DNA of 64,000 nucleotides. Source: Heterotrichella gracilis. Lineage: Eukaryota; Sar; Xanthophyceae; Tribonematales; Xanthonemataceae. A model generated the notes under the pieces. That model was not told the DNA's origin. It did not search any database and saw only the letters and a list, made by a program, of their open reading frames with translations. Below are positions 45,801 through 57,300 of this stretch, one piece after another. Location of the stretch: contig JAULBX010003999.1 in assembly GCA_032358255.1 (NCBI GenBank), positions 62,001 to 126,000 on the forward strand, given 5' to 3'. Positions within the stretch are counted from its first letter, which is position 1. Every line of letters starts with the position of its first letter. Made by a program: the position numbers and the translations under genes.

Positions 45801-47801
45801 ATGGCTTACCCCCAGTTCAGCGCTGCTTCCAGATCACCCTGCCAGCCCTGCACTAGTAGCTCCTCGTCGCTGGGTATGCAGAAGCACACCCTGCGCCCTA
45901 GGCCACAAGGTGGTTTGGCATGGACGAGGCAACGGTGCTCAGCAGTGTGCCAGCTGGCGGTTTCCCTGCTGCCCAAGCTCAGCACACCTAAACCGCAGTT
46001 CAGGATCTCGCACGGCAGCCCAGCAGATATCCTGCAGCCAGACTGCTCAGTGGTCCATGTGAGGCGGGAACCCTTGGTGCCTAAGGAGCTCATGGTGGAC
46101 TATGTCAGCCAAATACTCCCTTTCCAGCGAGTGGTGAGGCCACATACACCTCTCCATTCCTGGCACAGATGCTACTGCCTTGCCCGTTGTTGCCATTCCG
46201 TGACCTGAAGTGCCCTAGCGCCTGCTCCACGCTGGGGTATACCCATAAATGTGATGGAGCAACTCTTGCCGGTGCGCTCTTGCATATGCTGGTGAAGCGA
46301 GAAGTGTTGGTGGTGCGCACTGCGCCGCTGTGCATCCCTGCGCCACACCAACCCTCCTGGCCTACAGGCTGCGTGAGTGCCTCATAAACCCTAAAACTTT
46401 AAACCCTGCAGGTCGTTGCCGACGTTTCAGCCCTGGATGCCGCCATGACTCAGCTGCTACACAGCCTGCCAGATTCACCCGTGCTCCAGAGTTTGCGGCA
46501 TGACATCCAGGCCCAAGTGCAGGCCTTTGCAGCTGTGATGGGGTATGAGCGTGTGGAAGTGACCTTGAAGACAGTCACCTCCACCACTTGCCCCCAGTTC
46601 CATTCGGACTATGTGGAAGTGCGCTGCCTGACGACGTATCTGGGAGCAGGTGGGTTGAACTCATGTTTATTGCATCGCATACTGGAAATCTTGAACCACT
46701 TAATCATATGACATACTCAGGCCCACTACTTACTCAGACTCTGCTATACAGAGAGTAAACAATAGGCCCTGCCATAGTGGTGCAGCACATCAGTTTGGAG
46801 TCTAGTCTCACACCTCCCATTGCACAAGCACCAAGAACGTTGAGGAGCGGCATCTGGAATCTCACAAATCAAGCAAATCATACATAAACTATACATCCTT
46901 TGCGCACGCCCCGATGAGGAGCAGTACGTAAATTCCTATACATTCAAGAAATACAAAATAAATGATTAGAAATAAATGCATAAATAGTTGTACCACTTGT
47001 GCAGGCACTGAGTACGTTGAGGAGCAGTACGTGGACCGCAGGGAGTGGCAGCGCAGGCTAGGGTTTGACACCAAGGGTTTTGGCATTACGCAGCAATCCG
47101 CTATCCAGCAGGCAGGCGCGTGGGACGCGCTGTACCTGAAAGGGAGGCTGTTCCCTGGGTGTGAAGGTACGCGCCAGAGTTCTATGGGCCGGTTTAGGGT
47201 CTATGATCTAGGGTTTAGGGTTTAGGGCGGTGGAGCCACTTGGCTGGTGATGCATGTGATAAGTGGTGCACACCAGCCTATTGAAAGCTAGTCTGCTGAC
47301 TGCAGACGTTCCACCTGGAGAATAGGTCACTTTGTTATTTCATTGCAGTTTTGCAGTCCAAGAAGGAACCAGGGCAGGTGCTTGGGACACAAATGGATTA
47401 CAAACCAAGTGCATTGCGTGCCGCAGTATGCTTGAAAGCAATACTGCAAGATTACTGTATGTGCTTGTGCCGGCTGGCCCTGTCTTGGCACTGCGCAGCT
47501 GCAGTCATTGCTCCATATGTTCCTCATATCGTCACATAATGGCAGTAGTCTCCGCCCTCCCCTCCTGCGTGATGCGTCTGCACCCACCCTGGGGCGACGG
47601 CACTCCATGCATGGCAGGGCATGCGGTCGACCTGACGTCAGTAATTGGCAATGCGAGGCAGGAAACCCCTGAAACCCTACACACCCTGTGGCTCATGCAG
47701 GGTGGGGGGCGGTGCACCGATCCCCAGAGGCCGCCTCAGAGGCTGCGCCACGGCTCATCCTGAAGCTGGACAAGCCACAGGACTGCGCGTGCTGCAACTA
47801 G
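45801..47801 (+). CDS. DUF1826 family protein (the only intact copy of the array)
   Basis: Protein of unknown function. The family is widespread in bacteria and occurs in some algae; from memory, bacterial members sit near COG0523 metal-chaperone genes, hinting at zinc homeostasis, but no such gene is in this window. Four exons, 45801-46133, 46412-46649, 47005-47166 and 47701-47801, join exactly in phase to about 277 residues. Family-like features in order: ISHGSPADILQPDCSVVHVR, DAAMTQLLHSLPDSPVLQSL, MGYERVEVTLKTV, VEVRCLTTYLGAG followed by TEYVEEQYVDRREWQRR, WDALYLKGRLFPGCEG, and GAVHRSPEAASEAAPRLILK with LDKP. The His of GAVHRSP is a likely key residue. The N-terminal 60 residues are basic and Ser/Pro/Thr-rich, as in a targeting peptide. 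The neighbouring paralogues are broken. Confidence 0.82.
46805..47040 (+). repeat. Decaying copies of exon 3 start in intron 2, unit 4
   Basis: Exon-3-like starts precede the true acceptor at 47004: CAAGCACCAAGAACGTTGAG at about 46826 and CGATGAGGAGCAGTACGTAA at about 46911, with TACATAAACTATACATCC-type spacers. The same phenomenon occurs in unit 1 with different copies. Confidence 0.75.
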
Positions 47802-48170
47802 CCTCAGGTGGCGTGTTCGGAATGTTGGAGCGCAAAGTTGCCCTGCTCAGGGTGTTTTTGGTGAGCTGTTGAGCTCGGGGGGTTGCAGCAAGCCTTGAGG
47901 CTGTTCGCGCGAGAGTGGGTGCCAAAAATGGACTTCTGTTGGGTAGATTCGCTGGCCTTGGTTGCCATGGCTTTGTCATGGCCTTGTGATGGAGTAAATT
48001 ATCTAACGGGGTTGATAAAATGTACACCGCATCAGAGGCTACGCATTGTCTCAAGCTGGAATAAGCCACAGAAGTGTATTCTGTGTATGTGTATCTGCGC
48101 AACATTACATTGAAGTACAGCAGCTGCCGATTCAGATTTAGGACTGATTCAGACGCATATATAGGGCCCA

Positions 48171-48530
48171 GTTGATCACCTGCCATAAAATCTGTAAATT
48201 ATGTCCTGATTGACCCAGGGTTGCTTCTCCCCGCCCACCACCTTTTTTTGCTGGTGGTTTCTGTGCCTGTAGGCATACATTGCACGGCATGCGTGGCCCC
48301 GTTGTCTTCACTGTACAACTCCACACTGTCAAGCTCACATATTAAATGTACGCAAACTTAGAACAAAGGCTAACGTTCTCTTAGCTCCATAGGACTGCAC
48401 ACCAAGCAGCCTTCAATAACTGCTACCTAGTATCCTTTTGGGAGGGACCCGGCTACTAGGTTGGTTGCAGTTGCCCAAGTTACGTAAACCAAGTCAGCAA
48501 GACTACAGTCACATCTACTGGCTACATCCG
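48171..48530. other. Spacer between DUF1826 unit 4 and PPOX-like gene
   Basis: No exon or RNA seen; must contain the promoter of the next gene. Confidence 0.4.
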
Positions 48531-50372
48531 ATGGCTGACGAGGCTGGGCCCTCCAGGAAGGACCTGAACTACGTGAAGCGCTTCCCCTCAGAGAAGTACA
48601 CCCCTGCGTACGACGAGGCCACGCTGTACCCTTTCCTGGACTCGCACTTTTTGGCCCATGTAGGGTTTGAGGACCCCACCCACGCCTTCCCGGTTGTGAT
48701 GCCCATGCTGTTTGGGCGGGCAGGCAACGCGCTCTACATCCATGGATACGTATCAGGTGCGGGGTGGTCCGATAGGAAGTGCTAGGTGGAGCCGACCTGG
48801 CATAGGGTCCTGCCCCACATTCGCATGCCGTCCTAGCTAGGCTAGGCTAGGACCGCCTTTGCAAAGGGTATGGGGGGTTGGGAACGTCCACAGCTGTGAA
48901 CAGCGTGCGCTGCAACTGGACAAAGGACTCCCTGCACACATTGGCAAACCCAGTGCCTGTGCGCGCCGCAAGGCTTCTTTACTAGGTAGGGTACACAACC
49001 ACAAGAGATCCAGCAGCTGCACACACATCAGTGGTGAATAATTCACCTGGGTCAACTGCTGTACTCTTGTCCAGGTCAACCCAATGCAATTGCCAACCCA
49101 CGCACCACCACCACACCCAGCAGGGTCAGGGTTCAAGGGAACCACACCCTAGCGCCTGCCCATACCCTAGCGGCTAATGGTTCCTTCACCCCACCCCACC
49201 CCTTCGCACCCTAAACCCTAAACCCTGTGTGGCCACGCAGGGCGGCTAACCAAAGCCCTACGGGCGGGTGTCGCCACCTGCATCACAGTGACCCAGCTGG
49301 ATGCCATCATATGCTCGCTCAGCCTCTTCAACAGCTCGGCAAACTACAAGTCGGCGTGCGTGTTTGGGCACGGCAAGCTGGTGGAGGACGAGCATGACAA
49401 GATGGAGGGGCTGAAGGCAATCTCTGAAGCGGTGCGTGGGGCCTCTACCACGTGGAGTCTGTGTTGTTGTAGTGCAGTCTGTGTGTTTGGCTGTGGGTTC
49501 AGGGTCTAGGGTTCAGGGTTTCTGGTGCGCTGTGGTAAGCTGGTAGAGGACGAGCTTGGCAACATGGAGGGGCTTGAAGGCAACCTCAGAATCGGTGGGT
49601 GGGGATGTACTGCCCAACGCAGCAACCACACTAACCCATAGGATCTCTGGACAAGTGTCACTGTTGCAAGAATATGATGTGGCAATTGCAATCCCATCAT
49701 ATGTGCCTCCTGATAGGGTTTCGTGACCACTTCTTGAAATGTGGGCAGATTTTTAAGGGCCGCTGGGGAGACGCGCGCATCCCCAACCAGATTGAGCTCA
49801 AGAGCACCGGCCTGATCAAGGTTGAGATTGAGAAGTTCAGCTACAAGCAGCGCATCGGCCCCTGCGATGACGACGATGCCGATAAAGAGGACGAGGTCCT
49901 GAGTGGGGAGTGCTGGGCGGGGGTCATACCTGTGAAGCAGGTAAGAAGGAGGAACAGATGTTCTTGCTTACCACCTGAAATTCTATAGGTAGGATTTGAT
50001 TATTGATTCACATGGGATGCATTGTCAATGGCAGACTGTATAACTTGGTACATATATGGTATCCTAATCCCTTTGTCCTCGTTGCCATTGATGCTAACCT
50101 CAAATGGGACATGTGAGGGAATGATAAGCCTCAGAAGCCGGATCTAGATCTCTCTACTCTGTCTTCCATCGGGGTCCCTTGGCGGTGAGGCACGGTTGAT
50201 CCGCGACTGAATATAAGTAAATAATTTCTACTTAAGTTGCAACAAAAACAAAAGATTGTTGATTGCTGTGCCTCAGGTGTATGGCGAGCCAGAGAGGTCC
50301 AGCTACACGCCCAAGCCAGACTTCCCGCCACACCTGGCAGCGATGGTGGCAAAACCGTTCATTGGCAGCTGA
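48531..50372 (+). CDS. Pyridoxamine 5'-phosphate oxidase-like FMN-binding split-barrel protein
   Basis: Flavin-binding split-barrel protein of the PPOX-related/flavin-nucleotide-binding group; substrate unknown. Exons 48531-48756, 49241-49431, 49749-49940 and 50277-50372 join in phase to 234 residues. Conserved blocks: LNYVKRFPSEKYTPAYDEAT, FPVVMPMLFGRAGNALYIHG, GVATCITVTQLDAIICSLSL, SACVFGHGKLVEDEHDKMEG, FKGRWGDARIPNQIELKSTG and CWAGVIPV. These match the order in bacterial members, where GRWxDxRxPxxxELKxT is characteristic and the C-terminal half contacts FMN. No signal peptide or membrane segment. Upstream of the ATG the frame is not obviously coding, so the start is likely right. Confidence 0.85.
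49370..49595 (+). repeat. Duplicated donor-side exon edge (PPOX-like gene)
   Basis: The last 60 nt of exon 2 (AAGCTGGTGGAGGACGAGC and ATGGAGGGGCTGAAGGCAA) recur at 49537-49595 in the intron (AAGCTGGTAGAGGACGAGC and ATGGAGGGGCTTGAAGGCAA), including a donor-like GGTGGGTGG. GGTTCAGGGTCTAGGGTTCA separates them. Confidence 0.9.
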
Positions 50373-51379
50373 GGCATGCCCTCCGGGTAGCAGCTTGTGG
50401 GGCTCTCAGGCTAGCCTTGGCCCTAAACCCTATCTGTTGGTGGCTGGACTGGGCAGGTACGCTCACAGCTTGGAGTTGCCGCCAAAAGCATCCAAAGGGG
50501 GGCTGGCTGTGGTTTTGCTGCCCTAGGGCTCTGTGACAATCATCTGAGCTTGTACTAATAAGTTTCCCTCCTCTTATATCCCAATGGGGGATAGTGTGGG
50601 CGTCGCCGTCATTGTACAATGTACATGTACATTGCACATGTACAGTGCCCAGTCCTATGTACTACTGAGTACAGTAACTTTCCGCTATTCTTTTTCATCC
50701 CAAGCGATTTTCCATTACTAATAGAATGATTGGCAATGTTCTAGACTCAGCAATAATTTTGTGGGAGTTCTTGTCATGATGATCAAGTATTTGCGGGCCC
50801 ACTTAAGGGTGCAACACCAGTTGGCGGGCGTACCCAAAGGTGGTTGGCATTGCAATTAATTTCAATTTGCCAAATGCTGTGACCTGCGGCTCAATGCATT
50901 ATGGGTATATCATCCACCAGGCTGAGCCAGGCCCTGGCAGGCTGAGGATCTGTCAATCACTCAATAATTGGTAGTAATACTAGGCCGGTGCAAGCAATTT
51001 GCTCAGTACTTAAAAAGTTAAACTGGTGAATAATTGCTCGTTGACAAATTGGATTCGCCCCACAGGTTCAACCTGTGGGGCGTCCAACTTGGGCTAGTAC
51101 CACACATTGCTCAAGCATTATGCCCCTGGTACCTACCAAAATGTCCTTGTTGACATTTGCATTGCATGTCACGCTTGTGGCCGTTTCAGAGAGAAGGGCT
51201 AATGAAAAATCACATGATAGCCTACCCAGGATAGTACATTTAAAAAAATTAAAAAGAAACCAGGACTAGTATCTCAATGACATCTGCTGTACTCCCTACC
51301 CTTGCAATACTTCGCCACGCAAGCAGCCACACGTGCCCGCCCCATTGGTTGGGGTACATATGAACCCCACTCCACCCCC
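50373..51379. other. Intergenic region between convergent PPOX-like and kelch genes
   Basis: No exon seen. Contains an 18-bp perfect palindrome, CAATGTACATGTACATTG, at 50617-50634, flanked by further TGTACA motifs. Confidence 0.5.
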
Positions 51380-54300
51380 CTAGGCCTTGACATACACAAA
51401 CACGTCAGGGTAGTCCACATCATTGTACGACTGCACGGTGCTCAGCGGGCGGCGCTTGCAGGTCTGGCCAGTGGTGGACTCCACGCAGTCCAGGGACACC
51501 GTGGCGCCCCCAAACACGTACACGTTGCCGTTGGCGTAGGTGGCATCAGCCCTGAAGCGGGGCTCAAACATGGGCGCTTTGATGACCCATGCATTGGCTG
51601 AGGCCAGGTACTCGGCCACATCGGTGGTTGCCACCTGGCGGGGAAATGGGGCGGAAAGGGGGTGAGCGGGGGAGTGGGTGGTGGAGGTGTATGAGGGTGC
51701 ACAATGTACACATGCACATGTCATATATCAGCAGGGATGTGGAGGTGGATTGCAGAATGGGTTCCTTGATGACCCAGGGCATTGGCCAGGTATTCGGCCA
51801 CGTCGGTGGTTGCAACCCGGCGGGGAAAAGGGGGCGAAAGGGGTTGAGCGGAGGAAAGCATGGTGCAGGTGTATGAATGTGGACATAGATCAGCAGGGGA
51901 GTGTGCACATATGAATCAAATCACCCCACAGTGACTCTTGAATCAAAATACGTGTCACTGGTTTCCAACCCCCTCACCTCAGTCCTCTGGAGAGGAGCCT
52001 CAAGCGTTTTATGACTTGGGGTTCAATGTACCCAACCACTAAGACACAATTAAACCCTAAACCCTCACCTCGGTCCTCTCCCCGTCGTATGTCTCCCCTC
52101 CCATCACCACCAGCCTGTCCCCGGGCAGCACTGCAAGGGAGGCGTCGCCGCGCGCGTAGGGCAGGGGGGCCAGGGTAGCCCATGAGGAGTCAAGGGGGTC
52201 ATAAGACTCAACCTCGGAGCGGAAACCCTCGTACCAGGGGGCACCCTCGCCGGGGTACTTGTACCCACCCACAACCACCAGCTTGTCTGCACAAGGGGAG
52301 GGGGCCAGGGGGGGGGTTGGCGGCGCGGCGGTTTTTCTAGAACCTAAACGCAACGAATCAGGGTGCAAGGCGGACAGGAGCACAGGCTACAAAATCCAGC
52401 GGTTAAATATTTATGTTATTTATGTGTATTGGCGGCAAATAGCTGGGTGTAACGCCACCTTTTGAAACCAATATTCCTTCCCTGCGCATAGGAATTAACC
52501 CGTCACACAAACGTTACTGTACCCGATCACTTCATTTTGCATGACATACCCGCATGGCATTGCCAAAGACCATACCCCACAAGCCACCGCCATGTACTGC
52601 ACCCACCTTGCAGCGCGGCGCACATGACATCGCCACGTGGCGTTGGCATCTGCGTGGCCACCACCTGCCAGGTGTCGGTCAGCGGGTCGTACACCTCAAC
52701 AGCGCCAACCTCTGCGTAGGTGGCGTCGTAACCGCCTGCACAGAAGTGGGTGGGTGGGGTGGGTGAGTGGGTGGTTGGGTGGGGTGGAGTGGGGTGGGGT
52801 GCGGTGGGGTGGGGGGAATGGGGGGCGTGCAAGGAGGCGGGGCGGAAGCCATGCGCTGTGTAGAAGGGGACGAGGGGCTGGGATCCTAAAATGGACTCTG
52901 CCTGTGTGTATATTCTGCCACCTGAACCTTAAACCTTTAACCACTTGCGAGTGCCATTCGCATCCCCAGCAAGCGGTGCTGACACCATCGCCATTACACC
53001 AATGAGGGCTTGCGCATGCCACCCGCCCACCCTTGGCTCAGAACGAGACTTCACAGCCATGCCATTGCTAGCATGGGTGCGGTGCACGCCTTGTTCCAGC
53101 CTCATTTCAGCCTGAACCCGCACCCATGCAGCATGTGACAGCCCCTCTCTGCCACAAAGAGCTGCCCCACATTGGCCAGGCAGCAGTCAAGAGCTGTGGT
53201 CACTGTGGCCATGGGTCATCTCCACGGTGAGGCCTATGTGTTTGTAGAGAGTGCCACAGCCCAGATATCCATCCCGGGTGGATACACAACCGTTGCCTAT
53301 TAGGGTTTTAGTAGGGGGTGTGCCCACCTGCCACAAACAGCTGGCCCGCCACGGTGGCCAAGCAGCAGTCGGAGCGGGGCACGTTGAGCTGTGCGCCACT
53401 CATTTTCCACTGGGCGCTGGCGATGTCATACACCATCATGGTGGCCAGGGGCCCGTCTGCGCCGGGGGCCAAGAGGTTTGTTGGGGTTTGTATTAGGGTT
53501 TGCACTGGATGGCGGCATGCGGCGTGAATGCAGCTTTTGCAACCTGAATCCGGCATATGCGGTCAAGTTTTTATGGACTCACATGATGCGCACATTTCAT
53601 CATGAAAGGCTTTCATCTAACGTGGCGTTTACGCAACCCACTTCTATACAAAGGAATTTGCGGGTGCATTGCAATTTTCTTACAATTCCACCCCACATCC
53701 CACACAAAAACACACCACTGCGCTTTGCCCCCCCCCCACCCCCCACACACCCCACCCACTTACATGTTGTCTCGTTAGTGCTGTTGTACCCCCCCACCAC
53801 GTACAGCATCCCGTTCAGCACGTCGGCCCCCATGCGCCAGCGAGGCTGTGGCATGTCGTCCAGGCGAGTCCATGTGGTCATGGTGGTGTCGTACTCCCAT
53901 GCCTGCGGGTTCAGCACCTTGGCGCCGTCCAGGGAGCCGCCCACCACGAAGGCCTTGGGACCGTAGCCCACAGCCTGGGATTGGGGAAAACGTGGTTCAA
54001 CGGCTTGTGAGAAAATCGTTGTTGGGTGGGAGGGGGCGGGAGGGGATGACAGGAGTGTGCGCTGGGGTTGGGCAGGTTATTGTGTGGTGACATGAGCCAC
54101 CGAATCAATGCCCATATGTGGCCCAATCAGTCACCAGACTACACCAACCCTCCCCCTGGACCTCAACCCCACCCCCAGCAAGCGCCACGACAGTTCAGTA
54201 CCACTGTAGGACACATCCAGCTTAAGCGCCTTTCCCCACCCCCACCCGCAAAGGGGTCCCACCCTCCCCCCACCACACATACACCCCACCCCCATTAGGC

Positions 54301-57300
54301 GCACCGAAAGGTCTGTGGCGGTGTAGGGCATCGCCGGCTTGGGCGCCCAGTACCCCGATCCCCTGAACAGGTTCCCGCCATAGCTCACTCCACTGTTGGC
54401 GTCGGTGGCGAGGGAGGCTGAGGATGAGAGCATGATGTCGGAGGTGGTGGTGGCGGCGGCTGGCGGGGTTGCAAAAGGGTCGATGGTGTGCACAAACACG
54501 GGGGGGTGCTCCACGTCAAAGTACACAAACACCTGGTTGGTGGCCCTGCAAGGTGAATTACCAAAGTAAGTATGTAAAAACTCTCATTGACTATACGAAT
54601 CGTTCATTCACAGACACGCATCTCCAGTGTGCTGATGCATATGCTAGGATCCATCTGGCTGGCTGAATGCTGCAGTGCATGTGGATACTTTGCTAAATAC
54701 ATGTGCTCCTCAGGAGGAGGCATCCACTGACTGGTCACACCCCATGCTCTCCTAGCCTTAGCCATGCACTCCCCACAACTATCCCCACAACTACCCAACT
54801 CCCTTTCACCCAACCCCGCCCTCCTCTCCCCCAATTTTCCCACTCTGTCACCTCCCCCGCCTCCCCCCCCCAATGACACCCCACCCTCCCCTTCTCTTTC
54901 CCCCACCCCCCCTTACCCCGGCTGTGTCACCAGCTCCCCCCCCATGACCAGCGTGATGTTGCGGCAGAAGGCAGCGGCGGCGTGCAGGCGGGACTGGGGC
55001 AGGGGAGCCTTCTCAACCCAGGCATCCACAGAGGGGAGGTACTCCTCAACCTTGGTGGTGGCCACCTGTGGGTGGGGGTGGGCGGGGTTGGTGGCTGGTG
55101 GGTGGGAGGGGGCGTGCGGCATAAGATGTGATGGCCGGCAAGGAGAACGTGAGGCTGCACACTGGGCGTTAAGCTTAAGCACCCCTCCGCCCTACTCACC
55201 AAATCGAATTGCAATGTGCTGTCCATATGGCCCGTTCACGCGCAGTAAGAACCAGCGGGAGTGTGAGCGAGGCAGCATTACCCCACATGAGTAGGGTTGT
55301 GATATAACCTTCCAGATGCGTTTGATTGTTAGGGGTGGAATGTGAAAACATAATGTATCATAAATAGGTATACGGTAGACATTTGTTTTGCGAAACTAAG
55401 GTAATTTTAATCACCCCTACATTGTTCTTTCTTGGTTCCTCCCAATACCGCCCCTGCACCAAACCCACCCCCTGTCCATCCACAGGCAACACCCCCACAT
55501 TCCCACATCATCCCACCCCTCCTGCCCTCCCTCCCCCTGTTTTCCCTTACCGCGTCCATCCCCTGGCCTGCAGTGGGGTAGCCCCCCATGGCCAGCAGCG
55601 TGCCCCATGCGGTGCCAACCACCTCAACAATCCCGGTCCACTCCAGTGGGTCAGCCAGTTGTGTCACGTTACCCTGGCTAGGGTCAAAGGCGAGCAGCTC
55701 GCTGAGGAGGACAGTGGTGCCCAGCTTGCCTGCGTGGAGGGGGAGGGACGGTGTGGGATGGGTAGTGGGGATGTATACACTTGAAGGTATAAAGTTGAGT
55801 TCAACATTTGGCTCATGAATTCTATCATCATAATTATGTTCGCAACATGTCCAATAGCAGAGCAAATGCCCTATTTCACTAAATGAAATGGAAACTGATC
55901 CATGTGATAGAAGATGTGCCAAAGAAGCACACAGCCCGTTCCCACGCCTACATACCCTCGCATACCAGAGGCGCCTCAACGCAACATGCTGCGCCACATC
56001 ATGCGGTCGGGCGTGCATGGGAACGTTCACCCATGATCAGACCTGATCAGACAAACTACAGCCCCATTGAGACCCTAAATATGTGCGTTTTGCAAGGCAG
56101 CCCCAGACAGGCAGCCGCTTAAAGAATTCTTTCATTAATGCATGCGCGATGGCTCAACACACCGTGCATGGCGGGGCATGTACCCCACAAACTACTCAGA
56201 ATTGAAAGTTGAGGGTTTAGGGTATTTTTAACCTACTTCCCAGGCCGCCGGCAATGTACATGACGCCATTGATGGCCGCGCACCCCGCGTACACGCGCGC
56301 GCTCGGCAGCTTCGCCACCTGCTTCCAGGTGTCAGTCTCTGGGCTGTACTCCTCAATGGTGTCGATAAGGGTGGGGTTGGCGCCGCCCGAGGCGTGCCCC
56401 CCGGCGACATACACCTTGCCGCCGACCTCCACCGCGCACGCGCTGGCGCGGGGGGTGAGTGGGGCGGCCTTGTTGGACCACGCCTGGGTTGTGGTGTCAT
56501 AGGCGAGGGTGGCGGCGGCGGGGCGCCCGCCCTCGAAGCTGAAGTCGCTGGCGGTGGCAAAGCCCCCCACGATGTAGATGGTGGTGCCGACGGCTGCGGC
56601 CGCTGCGCGGGTGCGCACCTTGACCTGGGCTGGGGTTGGCAGGTCGGCCACTGTGCCAGAAGGGGGTTAGTCAGCCACATGCATTCCAGTAATGCTGCTA
56701 TGCATCCCACCGAGGGCGTACATGTAACCAGCTTGATGGTTTACACGCATTCCAGCAATGGCGGGGAGCATCCCTCCAGGAGCACCCATGTGCTTGTCAC
56801 TGAAGACTACATAGCATTTCAGCAGTAAAGCCAAATGAGCTAACAGGCTTGCATGTGCGGTGGCTTCGGTCCAAGCGCTATGTACATCCAACTGCTGATC
56901 TTGCACCATTTGAGCAGGAGCATGCCAGTATACTAATAGTGTTAGCTTAACACCAATGTATTAGTGTACCCCTCATCTAAGGTCCTGCTGTGTACAACTT
57001 TTGGTGATCTTGCGCGATCTGAGGTCCCACGGGGTCAGCCCAGCCCATTGCCCTAGGCTAACCTGTGTTTAGGGTTCATTAGGGTGCAGGGTTTACCTGT
57101 GTACAAGTCAACGTCGTACTTGACAAAGCTTTCCAGGACCTCCCCGGCCACGTCCTGCCCCCCGAATATGAACACGCTGCCCTCCACCACTGCCACCGCG
57201 GCGTCGGTGCGGTTGTGGGGCAGGTCGGGCCACTGAGCCCAGTAGCTGCGGGTGGGTGGGTGGGTTGTGGGTGGGTGGGTCAGGAGGGGCGGTGGGTGAA

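Larger units (their letters stand above)
35040..48170 (+). repeat. Tandem array of four DUF1826 gene units
   Basis: Four direct repeats: about 35040-38150, 38160-41290, 43190-45150 and 45150-48170. Exons, introns, 5' flank and 3' flank all align by eye. Unit 3 is shorter because an exon is missing. Between units 2 and 3 lies about 1.9 kb including a TIR element. Confidence 0.9.
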
